Source of the DNA: Mycobacterium sp. 050128
GTDB taxonomy: Bacteria; Actinomycetota; Actinomycetes; Mycobacteriales; Mycobacteriaceae
Reading direction: 5' to 3'
Assembly: GCF_036409155.1 (NCBI RefSeq)
Contig: NZ_JAZGLW010000001.1
Span: 2,170,001-2,234,000 of the forward strand
DNA: 64,000 nt
Numbering within the stretch: the stretch's first letter is position 1; the number at the start of each line of letters is the position of its first letter. The notes beneath the pieces were generated by a model, which worked only from the letters and a program-made list of their open reading frames with translations, did no database searches and was not told the DNA's origin. Positions 35,394 to 42,723 of this stretch are shown here, one piece after another. The position numbers and the translations under genes are program-made.

Positions 35394-36875
35394 TTATGGC
35401 GCGACGACGCGTAGCGGCAGCAGGAGCCGAAACCGTGCCCCTCCGTCGTTGGACAGGCAGGTCAGCTCGCCGTGGTGAGCACGCGCCAGTGCGCGCGCGA
35501 TGGGCAGGCCGAGCCCGGCGCCACCGTGGTCCCGGTTGCGCGAAGAGTCAAGTCGGACAAGGCGGTCGAAGATTCGTTCGCGGTCAGCGTCCGGGATTCC
35601 CGGTCCCGAGTCGGTGACCGTCAGCTCGGCACAGCGCAATCCCGAATGATTGGCCTCGCGCACATCGAGCACGATGTGGCCGCCGGCCGGGGTGTGCCGG
35701 CGGGCGTTGTCGACGAGATTCGACACGATCTGGGTGACTCGGGTGCGGTCGGCGTGAATGGGCGCGATGGGGTCACCGGTACGGCTCACGGTGAGATCGG
35801 GGGAGAGCACGGCCGCTCGTTCACGTTCGGCTTCGGCGATTGCGACGAGGTCGGTGTCGGCGAGCTCCAGGATCAGGCCGGCGTCGATGCGACTCAGGTC
35901 GAGCATGTCGGCGACCAGCCGACCGGCCCGCCGGGATTCGGTGAGTAATAGTGTCGCGCGGCGGTATTGGCTGTTGGCTGGCGCGTCGTCTTCCTCTTGC
36001 ACGGTGGCCCCCAAGATCTGCTCGGCGGTGGCCCGGATACCGGTGATCGGAGTGCGCAGTTCATGGGCCGCATCGGCCAAGAACTGGCGGGTGCGCTGTT
36101 CGGAAGCTTCCAACGCGTCCAGCATGCCGTCGAAAGCTGCTGCGGCTCGGCCTAATTCGGTGTTCGCACGGTCTGGCAACAGTCGCCGCCCGCGATCGCC
36201 GGTAGTGATGGATCGGGCGAGGGTGGTGAGCCGGTCCAGCGGCCGCAGGGCGGTGCGGGTGACGACGATCAGCAAGATACCGGCCACCACAAGAGTGATC
36301 ACGCCGCCGGCGATCATCACTTCACGCAAGCGCCGAATCAGCGCGGTGGTTTGGGTGGTGTCCGCTACCAGGATCACTCGCCCGCCCGACGCCAACGGGT
36401 GCACCACGACCGTCGCTGTGGCGTCCGGCGGTGGTCCGGGCGGTGGGAAGGGGAAGACCGCGCCCGGATGCGGTGCAGGACCCCATCCGGGCGGCGGTGG
36501 TGGAAGTTGCCAGCCCGGTGGTGGCGGTGGCAGCGGAGGAGGGACAGTGGGCCCGTCGACCGTGTCGGGCGAGATGGTGGGGTCCCCGTAGCTGCTTCCG
36601 TCCGCGGCCACCAGCAAGACGCGGATCCCGCCGCCGCCGAGCTGCGCCACCAGCTGGTCGGGCGGGGTGTTGCCGGCGGCCAGCGCATCGGCGCGCGCAG
36701 CGGTGGCCATCAGCCGGTCATGCAGATCACGATGGGCCTGGATGCCCAGCAGCGCGTCAATCGTCACACCCAGCACCACCAGGAGCACCGTGAGCACGCC
36801 GAGGACAAGCACGGCAACCCGTCGGCGCAACGACGGGGTCGGGGTCCGCGATACCGGCGCGGAGTCGTCGTTCAT
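35394..36875 (-). CDS. sensor histidine kinase with a proline-rich extracytoplasmic loop
   Basis: A 493-residue sensor kinase. Membrane helices lie at about residues 19-43 and 187-206. The loop between them contains a Pro-rich stretch (about 102-150) with PPPPPPGWQLPPPPPGWGP. A HAMP segment follows, then the DHp box FLADAAHELRTPITGIRA with the phospho-accepting His, the N box SNLVDNARRHTP, and the G boxes VTDSGPGIPD and GAGLGLPIA. The open frame runs further upstream, but the ATG at 36875 overlaps the response-regulator stop by 4 bp and is the natural start. TrcS-like overall; no orthology claimed. Confidence 0.88.
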   Translation of the reverse strand: MNDDSAPVSRTPTPSLRRRVAVLVLGVLTVLLVVLGVTIDALLGIQAHRDLHDRLMATAARADALAAGNTPPDQLVAQLGGGGIRVLLVAADGSSYGDPTISPDTVDGPTVPPPLPPPPPGWQLPPPPPGWGPAPHPGAVFPFPPPGPPPDATATVVVHPLASGGRVILVADTTQTTALIRRLREVMIAGGVITLVVAGILLIVVTRTALRPLDRLTTLARSITTGDRGRRLLPDRANTELGRAAAAFDGMLDALEASEQRTRQFLADAAHELRTPITGIRATAEQILGATVQEEDDAPANSQYRRATLLLTESRRAGRLVADMLDLSRIDAGLILELADTDLVAIAEAERERAAVLSPDLTVSRTGDPIAPIHADRTRVTQIVSNLVDNARRHTPAGGHIVLDVREANHSGLRCAELTVTDSGPGIPDADRERIFDRLVRLDSSRNRDHGGAGLGLPIARALARAHHGELTCLSNDGGARFRLLLPLRVVAP

Positions 36876-37606
36876 GGCCGCGCTGGTTGCAGGCGATAAC
36901 CGATGCCGCGCACGGTATGCAGGATGCGCGGTCCGTGGGCTTCCAATTTCCGGCGCAACCCGCTGATGTGAACATGCACCAGGTTTGCGTCGTAAGCGTC
37001 GTAGCCCCACAGCGCGGTCAGGATCTGCCCGGTGCTGACGATGCGCCCCCGTTGCTCCACCAGGAAGCCAAGCAGCCGGAGTTCGGTGCCGGTGAGATCC
37101 ATCGCGGTTCCCGCACGCGTGGCCACCGCCGCGTCGAGGTCCAACGTCAGGTCGCCACACTGGACGACCGCCGGAAGGCGGCCCCGTCGGCGTAGCACGG
37201 CGCCCACCCGGGAGATCAACTCGGCCAGCTCGAAGGGTTTGACGACATAGTCGTCCGCGCCGCCGTCGAGACCGCGCAACCGGTCGGGCAGTCCGTCGCG
37301 CGCGGTGAGCAACACGATCCCGGCGTGGCCCCAATCGCGGATGACGTCGATCAACGTGAAGCCGTCGCGTCCCGGCATCATCACGTCCAGCACCACTAGG
37401 TCTGGCCGAAAGCCGTCGAGCACGTCCTCCAGCTCTGCGCCATCGGGCCGCATCGCGGTGAAATACCCGGCGTCGGTCAACGCCTCGCTGACCATTTCGC
37501 GGATTGCCTCCGAGTCCTCGACGACCAGTACTCGCGCCGCGGCGGTGCCGGAGCGGGGTCTACCAGCCGGCCGCGGCGCTCGACCGGAGTCGAAGCGATG
37601 GCTCAT
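36872..37606 (-). CDS. OmpR-family response regulator
   Basis: A 244-residue regulator. The receiver domain (about residues 25-140) has acidic pair VVEDSE, phospho-Asp in LVVLDVMMPGRDG, conserved Thr in LLTARD and Lys in VKPFE. A winged-helix DNA-binding domain (about 150-240) ends HTVRGIGYRLQP. The ATG at 37606 lies just after GAAGAG; the longer frame to 37708 has no better site. Its stop overlaps the kinase start by 4 bp, so the pair is translationally coupled. It faces divergently towards two proline-rich protein genes. Confidence 0.88.
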   Translation of the reverse strand: MSHRFDSGRAPRPAGRPRSGTAAARVLVVEDSEAIREMVSEALTDAGYFTAMRPDGAELEDVLDGFRPDLVVLDVMMPGRDGFTLIDVIRDWGHAGIVLLTARDGLPDRLRGLDGGADDYVVKPFELAELISRVGAVLRRRGRLPAVVQCGDLTLDLDAAVATRAGTAMDLTGTELRLLGFLVEQRGRIVSTGQILTALWGYDAYDANLVHVHISGLRRKLEAHGPRILHTVRGIGYRLQPARP

Positions 37607-37622
37607 CTCTTCATTCTCAACA

Positions 37623-37635
37623 GGTTTCTGAAACC
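37623..37635. promoter_or_regulatory. inverted repeat in two-component/proline-rich divergent promoter
   Basis: GGTTTCTGAAACC is a 6-bp inverted repeat with a 1-bp centre, 17 bp upstream of the response-regulator start. It is a candidate operator in the 130-bp divergent spacer. OmpR-type regulators usually prefer direct repeats, so another repressor is possible. Confidence 0.35.
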
Positions 37636-37736
37636 AACATGAAGAAATCACGCCTCGGGTCGATGTCTTCAGGTTCGGGCCAGATTCGCTTCCTAGCGTC
37701 GCCGGCATCGCAGCAGTTCACACATTTGGAGGACAC

Positions 37737-38228
37737 ATGGTTGACGAGCAACCACCACGGACCAGACCTGATGAGGCGAGCGGGGAATTCCAGCGGGCGC
37801 CGATCGCGGTCCCTGCCGATCAGTTGAGCCCGCCGGGTGGGCCGGCCTTCGTGCGGCGGCACCCCGTCGGCGTCGCGGTCGGAGTCGGCGCGACCGGGTT
37901 CATTTTCGGCGCGATACTGACGGCCCTGTTCCTGCCGATTCTCTTGGCGGGCCCGATGTCGCCAGGGCCGTTTCCCATGCCGGCGCCACCGCCGTGCGGC
38001 TTCGCGCCGGGCGGGTGCGGTGCTCCCATGCCACCGCCGCAAGGATGGGCCGGCCCGGCCGGTGGTTGGGGAGCGCCGGCCCCGCTGCCCAGACCGGCCC
38101 TCGCGCCGCCGCCGCCGGGGCAGCTGCCGCCACCACCCCCCGGAGCCTGGAATCCCGAACCATCGCCGGGTGCGCACCAACCGGCTCTTGGTGGGCCGCC
38201 GCCCCCGCCATCCGGCCAGGGCCGTTGA
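37737..38228 (+). CDS. membrane protein with proline-rich exterior tail
   Basis: A 163-residue protein. A short cytoplasmic N-terminus is followed by one membrane helix (about residues 45-71, GVAVGVGATGFIFGAILTAL) and a Pro/Gly/Ala-rich tail that contains PPPPGQLPPPPPGAWNPEPSPG split across residues about 122-145. That tail motif closely matches the sensor-kinase loop encoded next door. GGAGGA lies five bases before the ATG. It is divergent from the two-component genes and 107 bp before the second proline-rich gene. Function unknown; a target or co-sensor of the kinase is the best guess. Confidence 0.72.
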   Translation: MVDEQPPRTRPDEASGEFQRAPIAVPADQLSPPGGPAFVRRHPVGVAVGVGATGFIFGAILTALFLPILLAGPMSPGPFPMPAPPPCGFAPGGCGAPMPPPQGWAGPAGGWGAPAPLPRPALAPPPPGQLPPPPPGAWNPEPSPGAHQPALGGPPPPPSGQGR

Positions 38229-38335
38229 CGCCATGCGCACTTTGGCGGTCTCGTCTGCGGGCGCCGCCGGCACGACCGCCGCCACAGGGCGCGCATTGCG
38301 GGAATCAACCGACGAACAGATATGAGAGGTCGAGG

Positions 38336-38590
38336 ATGAAGATAAGGAACTTAATCGCTGGCTCGCTATTAGCGGGTGCTCTCGGTATCGCCGCGACGGG
38401 CATCGGTGGCGCGGTGGCCGGAGCGGATCCCTTCCCGCAACCGCCGGGCCCTGGTCAACCTGGACCGCCGCCGCCCGGGCCGGGTGGGCCATTCGGTCCC
38501 CCGGGGCCGGGTGGGCCGATTGGGGGTCCGCCTCCCGGCGCTCCGTTTGGACCGCCGCCGCCCGGAGCGCCGCGACCGCCGGGCATCTGA
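38336..38590 (+). CDS. small secreted Pro/Gly-rich protein, 84 residues
   Basis: The signal peptide MKIRNLIAGSLLAGALGIAA ends near AGADPFP; the mature part of about 54 residues is almost only Pro, Gly and Phe (GGPFGPPGPGGPIGGPPPGA). It is exported and unstructured. It lies downstream of the proline-rich membrane gene in the same direction, ahead of a strong hairpin. The longer frame upstream of 38336 lacks a ribosome site, whereas GAGG precedes this ATG. Confidence 0.68.
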   Translation: MKIRNLIAGSLLAGALGIAATGIGGAVAGADPFPQPPGPGQPGPPPPGPGGPFGPPGPGGPIGGPPPGAPFGPPPPGAPRPPGI

Positions 38591-38599
38591 TTACACGAC

Positions 38600-38630
38600 G
38601 GCCGCCTCGGTCGCCGGGATCGAGGCGGCC
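38600..38630 (+). terminator. strong hairpin terminator after the proline-rich genes
   Basis: GGCCGCCTCG (38600-38609) pairs perfectly with CGAGGCGGCC (38621-38630) around an 11-base loop. There is no U tract, as usual for mycobacteria. It closes the rightward proline-rich pair, 10 bp after the stop codon, and separates it from the convergent leftward group. Confidence 0.65.
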
Positions 38631-38687
38631 ACCGCCCGCGCGCAACGAGTAAATCCTTTGGAAGCTAACAGCTTTAACGAAGCTAGC

Positions 38688-39191
38688 TCAATGTCTCTGG
38701 GCTGCAAAATAATCCAGGCACACGGTAGTGCCGTCGGGGTCAGTGCTGATGGTGCAGTGGTCTGCCAAGGCGTGCATCAACATGATGCCGCGAGAAGCGC
38801 GAGGGTCGTGGGGTTGGCGCGACGAGCGCCGATGCCAACTGCCACGATCGCTGACGCACACCCTGATCGTCTGCGCCGCAGGGTCATAACCGGCCTGAAG
38901 TCGCATGGTGCCGACGGCGTCCCGAGCGTGGTAGGCGTGTTCGACGCAGTTGGCGAGTGCTTCGTTGACGCCGAGAATGACGTCCCCGCTGACCTCTGGT
39001 GACGCCTGCGGAAGCTCCCGGAGCCAGCTTTGGAGCGTACGGCGTAACGTGCACGCGGTCACGGCGTCGGCCGCACCCGTACAACTCAACTGCGCCGGCT
39101 CGGCGGAAACTGCGGGGTCCTCAACGCTCATAAGCCATCGCATACCCCGTCGATTCTGGAAAAAACCAGGGCCGCGCATCGCTTCCGCCAC
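38688..39191 (-). CDS. RsbW-like anti-sigma/ATP-binding regulatory protein
   Basis: Up to 167 residues. It has a GHKL ATPase fold of the anti-sigma kinase type: N box VNEALANCVEHAYHARD, G1 box VSDRGSW and G2 region ASRGIMLMHALADHCTIST. The start is uncertain: GTG at 39191, ATG at 39143 and ATG at 39131 are all in frame with weak ribosome sites. Such proteins bind sigma factors or phosphorylate STAS anti-anti-sigma partners. No sigma factor or STAS gene is adjacent. It lies downstream of a stand-alone receiver protein in the same direction. Confidence 0.75.
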   Translation of the reverse strand: MAEAMRGPGFFQNRRGMRWLMSVEDPAVSAEPAQLSCTGAADAVTACTLRRTLQSWLRELPQASPEVSGDVILGVNEALANCVEHAYHARDAVGTMRLQAGYDPAAQTIRVCVSDRGSWHRRSSRQPHDPRASRGIMLMHALADHCTISTDPDGTTVCLDYFAAQRH

Positions 39192-39230
39192 AGATCCATA
39201 GCCGCGCCGAGACCTGCGCGAATCGCAAGG

Positions 39231-39671
39231 TCAGCGCCGTGGGGGCAGCCGCACGACCTGGACGAAGAAGTCGTCGATTTTTCTGATGGCGGCCAGGTAA
39301 CGGTCGAGGTCGACCGGCTTGGTGACGTAGGCATTCGCATGCAGGTTGTAGCTACGCAAGATGTCCTCTTGGAGCGACGATGTGGTGAGCACTACGACCG
39401 GGATGTCCTGCAGGTCGGGGTCTGATTTGACGGTCTGCAAGATGTGGCGGCCGTCAAACTTCGGCAGATTGAGATCCAGCAAGATGAGATCGGGTCGTGG
39501 TGCGTCGCAGAATTCCCCACGGCGGTAGAGGAAGTCCAATCCCTCGGCGCCGTCACGGGCGACATGGAGCTTGTTGGCGATCTTGTGGTGCTCGAACGCT
39601 TCTCGCGTGATCAGTTCATCGCCGGGGTCATCTTCGACGAGCAGTACATCTATCGGGTAAGGCGCTGTCAT
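39231..39671 (-). CDS. single-domain response regulator (CheY/Rcp1-like)
   Basis: A 146-residue stand-alone receiver. The acidic pocket is LLVEDDPGD, the phospho-Asp is in LILLDLNLPKFDGR, the conserved Thr/Ser is in VLTTSS and the Lys is in YVTKPVDLD. There is no output domain; the pattern is closest to the Rcp1 type that partners phytochrome-like or PAS kinases in trans. AAGGTGG precedes the start. No kinase is adjacent. A SigF-like promoter (39729-39754) lies upstream, linking it to stress control. Confidence 0.85.
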   Translation of the reverse strand: MTAPYPIDVLLVEDDPGDELITREAFEHHKIANKLHVARDGAEGLDFLYRRGEFCDAPRPDLILLDLNLPKFDGRHILQTVKSDPDLQDIPVVVLTTSSLQEDILRSYNLHANAYVTKPVDLDRYLAAIRKIDDFFVQVVRLPPRR

Positions 39672-39728
39672 CGGGGGGATCCACCTTTCGGGCGGGCGAC
39701 GCTCATAGAGCGCTTCTTGAAAAGTGGT

Positions 39729-39754
39729 TTACCCCTTGATAATATCCATTAATC
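39729..39754 (-). promoter_or_regulatory. SigF-like promoter for the CheY-like gene
   Basis: On the minus strand GATT (39754-39751) and GGGTAA (39734-39729) are separated by 16 bases, close to the mycobacterial SigF pattern GTTT-N14-18-GGGTA with one mismatch in the -35. The predicted leader is about 50 bases. Confidence 0.45.
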
Positions 39755-39786
39755 CGACTGTGACGCTTTGCTCACGAGTCGCTAAT

Positions 39787-40236
39787 CTATTGGCCTACAA
39801 TGGCATCCATTGGTGGACCATCGCCGTGCCCGATATTGCGATGAGCCAGGCTGGTCGCGAGTGCCCTACCGCCCTGGACGGTCCCGACAATGTCCACAGC
39901 ATCATTGACAGTGAAATGTGAAGTGACAGTCAGGATTTTGCCGTCGTTGCCGGTGATTACGGTGGTATCCGGGGTGAGCAAATAGGTCTGGGTGTACCCG
40001 CTGGCGCTTCGCGCGGTTACCGAATCCGCCGACACCGCGATCAGGACTCCCTCCTGACTCACCGGGACCGACGCGGGTGGTGTTGCGGCCGTCACATGGC
40101 CGGGTGCCGTTGGCTTTTCGGTGTCGACCGTAAGTGCGGCGAAGCTCACAGCGCACAAAATGGAGACGGGAGCAGCGCCACACGCGACAACTCGGAGCCG
40201 CCTGCCCGGTCTCGTCAGTCGGTGCTTGGCGGCCAC
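39787..40236 (-). CDS. exported DUF5666-like protein
   Basis: A 149-residue protein from GTG at 40236, chosen because GAAGGA lies six bases upstream. An N-terminal basic region and hydrophobic helix (VVACGAAPVSILCAVSFAAL) give membrane anchoring or export. The rest is a small beta domain with repeated Val/Thr strands and ITGNDGKILTV followed by NDAVDIVGTVQGGRA, which resembles DUF5666-type OB-like repeats. It has a SigF-like promoter. Function unknown. Confidence 0.65.
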   Translation of the reverse strand: MAAKHRLTRPGRRLRVVACGAAPVSILCAVSFAALTVDTEKPTAPGHVTAATPPASVPVSQEGVLIAVSADSVTARSASGYTQTYLLTPDTTVITGNDGKILTVTSHFTVNDAVDIVGTVQGGRALATSLAHRNIGHGDGPPMDAIVGQ

Positions 40237-40309
40237 GAACAATCCTTCTTTCCGCGGTGCGGCGCCGATGGTCATCGGCTCGACCCAGTCAGATGCGTTG
40301 AATGTGGAA

Positions 40310-40335
40310 TTACCCGACGCGCCGTGCGGGTAAAC
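40310..40335 (-). promoter_or_regulatory. SigF-like promoter for the DUF5666-like gene
   Basis: On the minus strand GTTT (40335-40332), 16 bases, then GGGTAA (40315-40310). This is a full match to the SigF pattern GTTT-N14-18-GGGTA. The transcript would start about 65 bases before the GTG at 40236. Confidence 0.55.
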
Positions 40336-40378
40336 CCGGCCAGGGCTCGTGGTCAGATCGCCAAACGCGCGAATAGGG

Positions 40379-40693
40379 TCAGTTCGCGTTGAGGGTCGGG
40401 CAATCCTCATAGCGAGCCGCATCGATGTATGCGTCGGCGCGCTCGGCGGCCGCATCGTTAGCCAACCCGGTCAGGTCGTAATTGTTCGCCCTTTCCGCGG
40501 TGCTGACGATCTGACGTCGTGACCGCCCCTGTGCCAGTGCTGCGCATATCGTCTTTTCCGTCTGATTTCTGTGGTTCGGCCAGTCGGGCGAGAAGGTCAC
40601 CTGATCGGCGCTTGCCGTGGCGATCGCGCCCGGCAGCGCGCCAATTCCAACGAGCGGAATCATCAGCGACATTTGGCACAACAATTTCTTCAT
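40379..40693 (-). CDS. secreted DUF732 protein
   Basis: A 104-residue secreted protein. The signal peptide MKKLLCQMSLMIPLVGIGAL ends near TASAD, followed by a four-helix DUF732-type domain with two cysteines (TICAALAQGRSRRQI and YEDCPTLN) that probably bond. DUF732 proteins are abundant and uncharacterised in mycobacteria. It is the first of a leftward series, but each of the next genes seems to have its own promoter. Confidence 0.75.
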   Translation of the reverse strand: MKKLLCQMSLMIPLVGIGALPGAIATASADQVTFSPDWPNHRNQTEKTICAALAQGRSRRQIVSTAERANNYDLTGLANDAAAERADAYIDAARYEDCPTLNAN

Positions 40694-40847
40694 GACCGCC
40701 GAACGTAGGCGCGTTTACCGAGAATTTACTGTGTTGTCACTGTGTGGACTTCCATCTTCCCGGGTAGCTGAACGCAGTCCCGTCTAAGAGTCGATCACCA
40801 TTTGCCGACATTGGGTTGATGGGTTGTCGCACTTGGCCTTTGAATGG

Positions 40848-41564
40848 CTAGGCGCGGGCGAGCAGCGCTGAATATTGATTCTCGAGTACCTTGGCTGGGC
40901 CCGTGCGCCACGTTCCCGCCAAGGACTGCGAGAGGGCGTCGGGAAATATCTCGTCCTCGTCGTTTTCCAGCCCGTCGAAGATCCCTTGCGCTACCGATTG
41001 CGGTGAGGCTTTGGGTATTTCGAGGCCTCGTGTCATATCGGTATCCACCGGGCCGGTGAGTACGGCATGCACGCGGATCCCCTGTGGCGCCAAGGTGAAA
41101 CGCAGCGACTGCGTCAGTGAGAACGCCGCGGCCTTGGACACGGAGTACGCCGGGATGATCGGTAATGGCGCCAGGGCGTTGAGCGAAAGGTTGTTGACGA
41201 TCGAGCCGCCGTGGCGTGCCAGGAGAGGCAGGTACGCGTTGATTACCGCGTAGGTGCCGAAAAGGTTTACGGCCAAGTGTTGTTCAAGTGCGGATCGGTC
41301 GCTCAGGTCGTCGTACAGCGCCACACCCGCGTTATTGATCAGGATATCGACGGCATCCACTTGTGTGACCGACTGCCGTATCTGCGCCGGTTCGGTGATG
41401 TCCAGCGCTAGTGGTGTGACACGAGAGTCAAAGTTGGCCAACGGCTTTCGTGATCCGACGTATACCCGACTGGCGCCCCGGTCCAGGGCTTCGTCGACGA
41501 GGGCGCGTCCGATACCGCGGTTGCCCCCGGTAATCAGCACCGCTTTGTCCGAGATGGTGACCAT
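40848..41564 (-). CDS. short-chain dehydrogenase/reductase
   Basis: A 238-residue SDR. TGGNRGIGRALVDEALDRGA is the cofactor motif, followed by NNAGVALYDDLS and the Tyr-x-x-x-Lys active site as YSVSKAAAFSL; DMTRGLEIPKASPQSVAQ follows. The open frame extends far upstream to 42146, but AAAGGAG sits ten bases before the ATG at 41564 and the protein begins there with the Rossmann strand. Substrate unknown. A 251-bp spacer separates it from the divergent DUF732 membrane gene. Confidence 0.85.
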   Translation of the reverse strand: MVTISDKAVLITGGNRGIGRALVDEALDRGASRVYVGSRKPLANFDSRVTPLALDITEPAQIRQSVTQVDAVDILINNAGVALYDDLSDRSALEQHLAVNLFGTYAVINAYLPLLARHGGSIVNNLSLNALAPLPIIPAYSVSKAAAFSLTQSLRFTLAPQGIRVHAVLTGPVDTDMTRGLEIPKASPQSVAQGIFDGLENDEDEIFPDALSQSLAGTWRTGPAKVLENQYSALLARA

Positions 41565-41815
41565 GATCGTGAACTCCTTTGTTGCTGCTGGCAGTGAGTG
41601 GGCGCCCCCGGTGTCGGTGTGGATCCATCCGTCGGGAGATGTCCGTATGTGTTCCGATACCTGGACGCGTGACGATTCATCGGTCGGCTGGTCAACGGTC
41701 GGGAACGTTGGAGCCGCGAGGGGACGACGGACATCGCGCGTCGGCGCCTTACCGCGTTGCGCACGGTGTCGGCCCGGACTTGTCACAACGTCGTGACGCT
41801 CGCAAACTGGTTGAT

Positions 41816-42604
41816 ATGCGCGACCGCGAGACCATCGAGTCAGAATTACGGCGGATCGCTGCGCAGGGCGCCCAGCCCTCATCCCGAGAGGCCGACGAGC
41901 TGCTCGACGAGCTGCTGGCCCATAGCGCCGGGATCCCGTCCCCCGCCCCGGTTGCGGGGGAGTTCGACTACATCCCGGACGCCTGGTTGCGCGAGACCCC
42001 TCGCGAGACCAAAACCGAAAAAGCGCCACCGCGCCGACGCAAGGGCGCGGTGCGCCGCTTTGGCCTTGTCGCAGCGCTGCCGCTATCTCTGGTAGCCCTG
42101 GTCGCCGCGGTGGTGGTGATGCTTGCGTTGCGCCACCACGATTCATCGGCGCAGTCGGTGGAAGCGCAACCGACGGAAGCCTCGCCGTCGGCCCCGCCGC
42201 CCCAGCCGGTCGCGCCCAAAGCGCCCGGGCCGCGGGCTGACGTCGTCGACATGGCGTTCATCGAGGCGTTGAAGCATGAAGGCGTACCGGTTCCCAGCCA
42301 GGAATACGTGGTGGCCCAGGGGCACGCGGTCTGCGATTTCCTAGCGCGCCAACGCAATTTCGCGGATGCGGTCGGATTCGTGCAGCGATCTTCGATATGG
42401 GACGCCAACCAAAGCGCCGATGTCACCGCGGGCGCGATCATCTCGTACTGCCCGCAGTCTCGGCCTTCGATGGCAGACGAGGTGCAGCCGGCCTACCAGA
42501 ACACTCTCTCGGATCTGCAGGCCATCGAAGGAAAGCTGCAGGGCATTCAGGACGATCTACACGGCATTGCGGGTGGTCTGGAAAACCTCCCGGGCCATCC
42601 GTAA
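41816..42604 (+). CDS. membrane-anchored DUF732 protein
   Basis: A 262-residue protein. The cytoplasmic N-terminus is about 85 residues (acidic then Arg/Lys-rich), followed by one membrane helix (LVAALPLSLVALVAAVVVML), a Pro/Ala linker and an exterior domain with two cysteines (GHAVCDFLARQ and ISYCPQSRPSM) fitting DUF732. The C-terminus has a short Leu/Ile-Gln coiled segment. I used the ATG at 41816; a TTG at 41811 is out of frame and the upstream frame is not coding-like. It ends 20 bp before the tRNA gene. Confidence 0.7.
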   Translation: MRDRETIESELRRIAAQGAQPSSREADELLDELLAHSAGIPSPAPVAGEFDYIPDAWLRETPRETKTEKAPPRRRKGAVRRFGLVAALPLSLVALVAAVVVMLALRHHDSSAQSVEAQPTEASPSAPPPQPVAPKAPGPRADVVDMAFIEALKHEGVPVPSQEYVVAQGHAVCDFLARQRNFADAVGFVQRSSIWDANQSADVTAGAIISYCPQSRPSMADEVQPAYQNTLSDLQAIEGKLQGIQDDLHGIAGGLENLPGHP

Positions 42605-42623
42605 ACCGGATCACCCAGCGCGG

Positions 42624-42695
42624 AGCCTCCTGTCAGGATTGAACTGACGACCTTTCGCTTACAAGGCGAGTGCTCTACCACTGAGCTAAGGAGGC
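42624..42695 (-). tRNA. tRNA-Thr (anticodon TGT)
   Basis: The reverse strand gives a 72-nt cloverleaf. Acceptor GCCTCCT pairs with AGGAGGC, the D arm is GCTCAGTGGTAGAGC, and the anticodon loop CTTGTAA gives TGT, which reads ACA (Thr). The T arm is GTCAGTTCAATCCTGAC. The first base pair of the anticodon stem is a C-A mismatch. CCA is not encoded. A tRNA-Thr next to the Rv0756c-phoP block is also what I recall in M. tuberculosis. Confidence 0.95.
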
Positions 42696-42723
42696 CGGGT
42701 AAATCGGCTGCAAGCTTAGCCGT

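Noticed and set aside
41579..41815. An N-terminal extension of the DUF732 membrane protein
   Set aside because: The extra codons are not conserved-looking, and the ATG at 41816 gives a normal topology.
42624..42643. Possible attachment site at the tRNA-Thr 3' end
   Set aside because: I could not find a second copy of this 20-bp end within the window, and there is no integrase.
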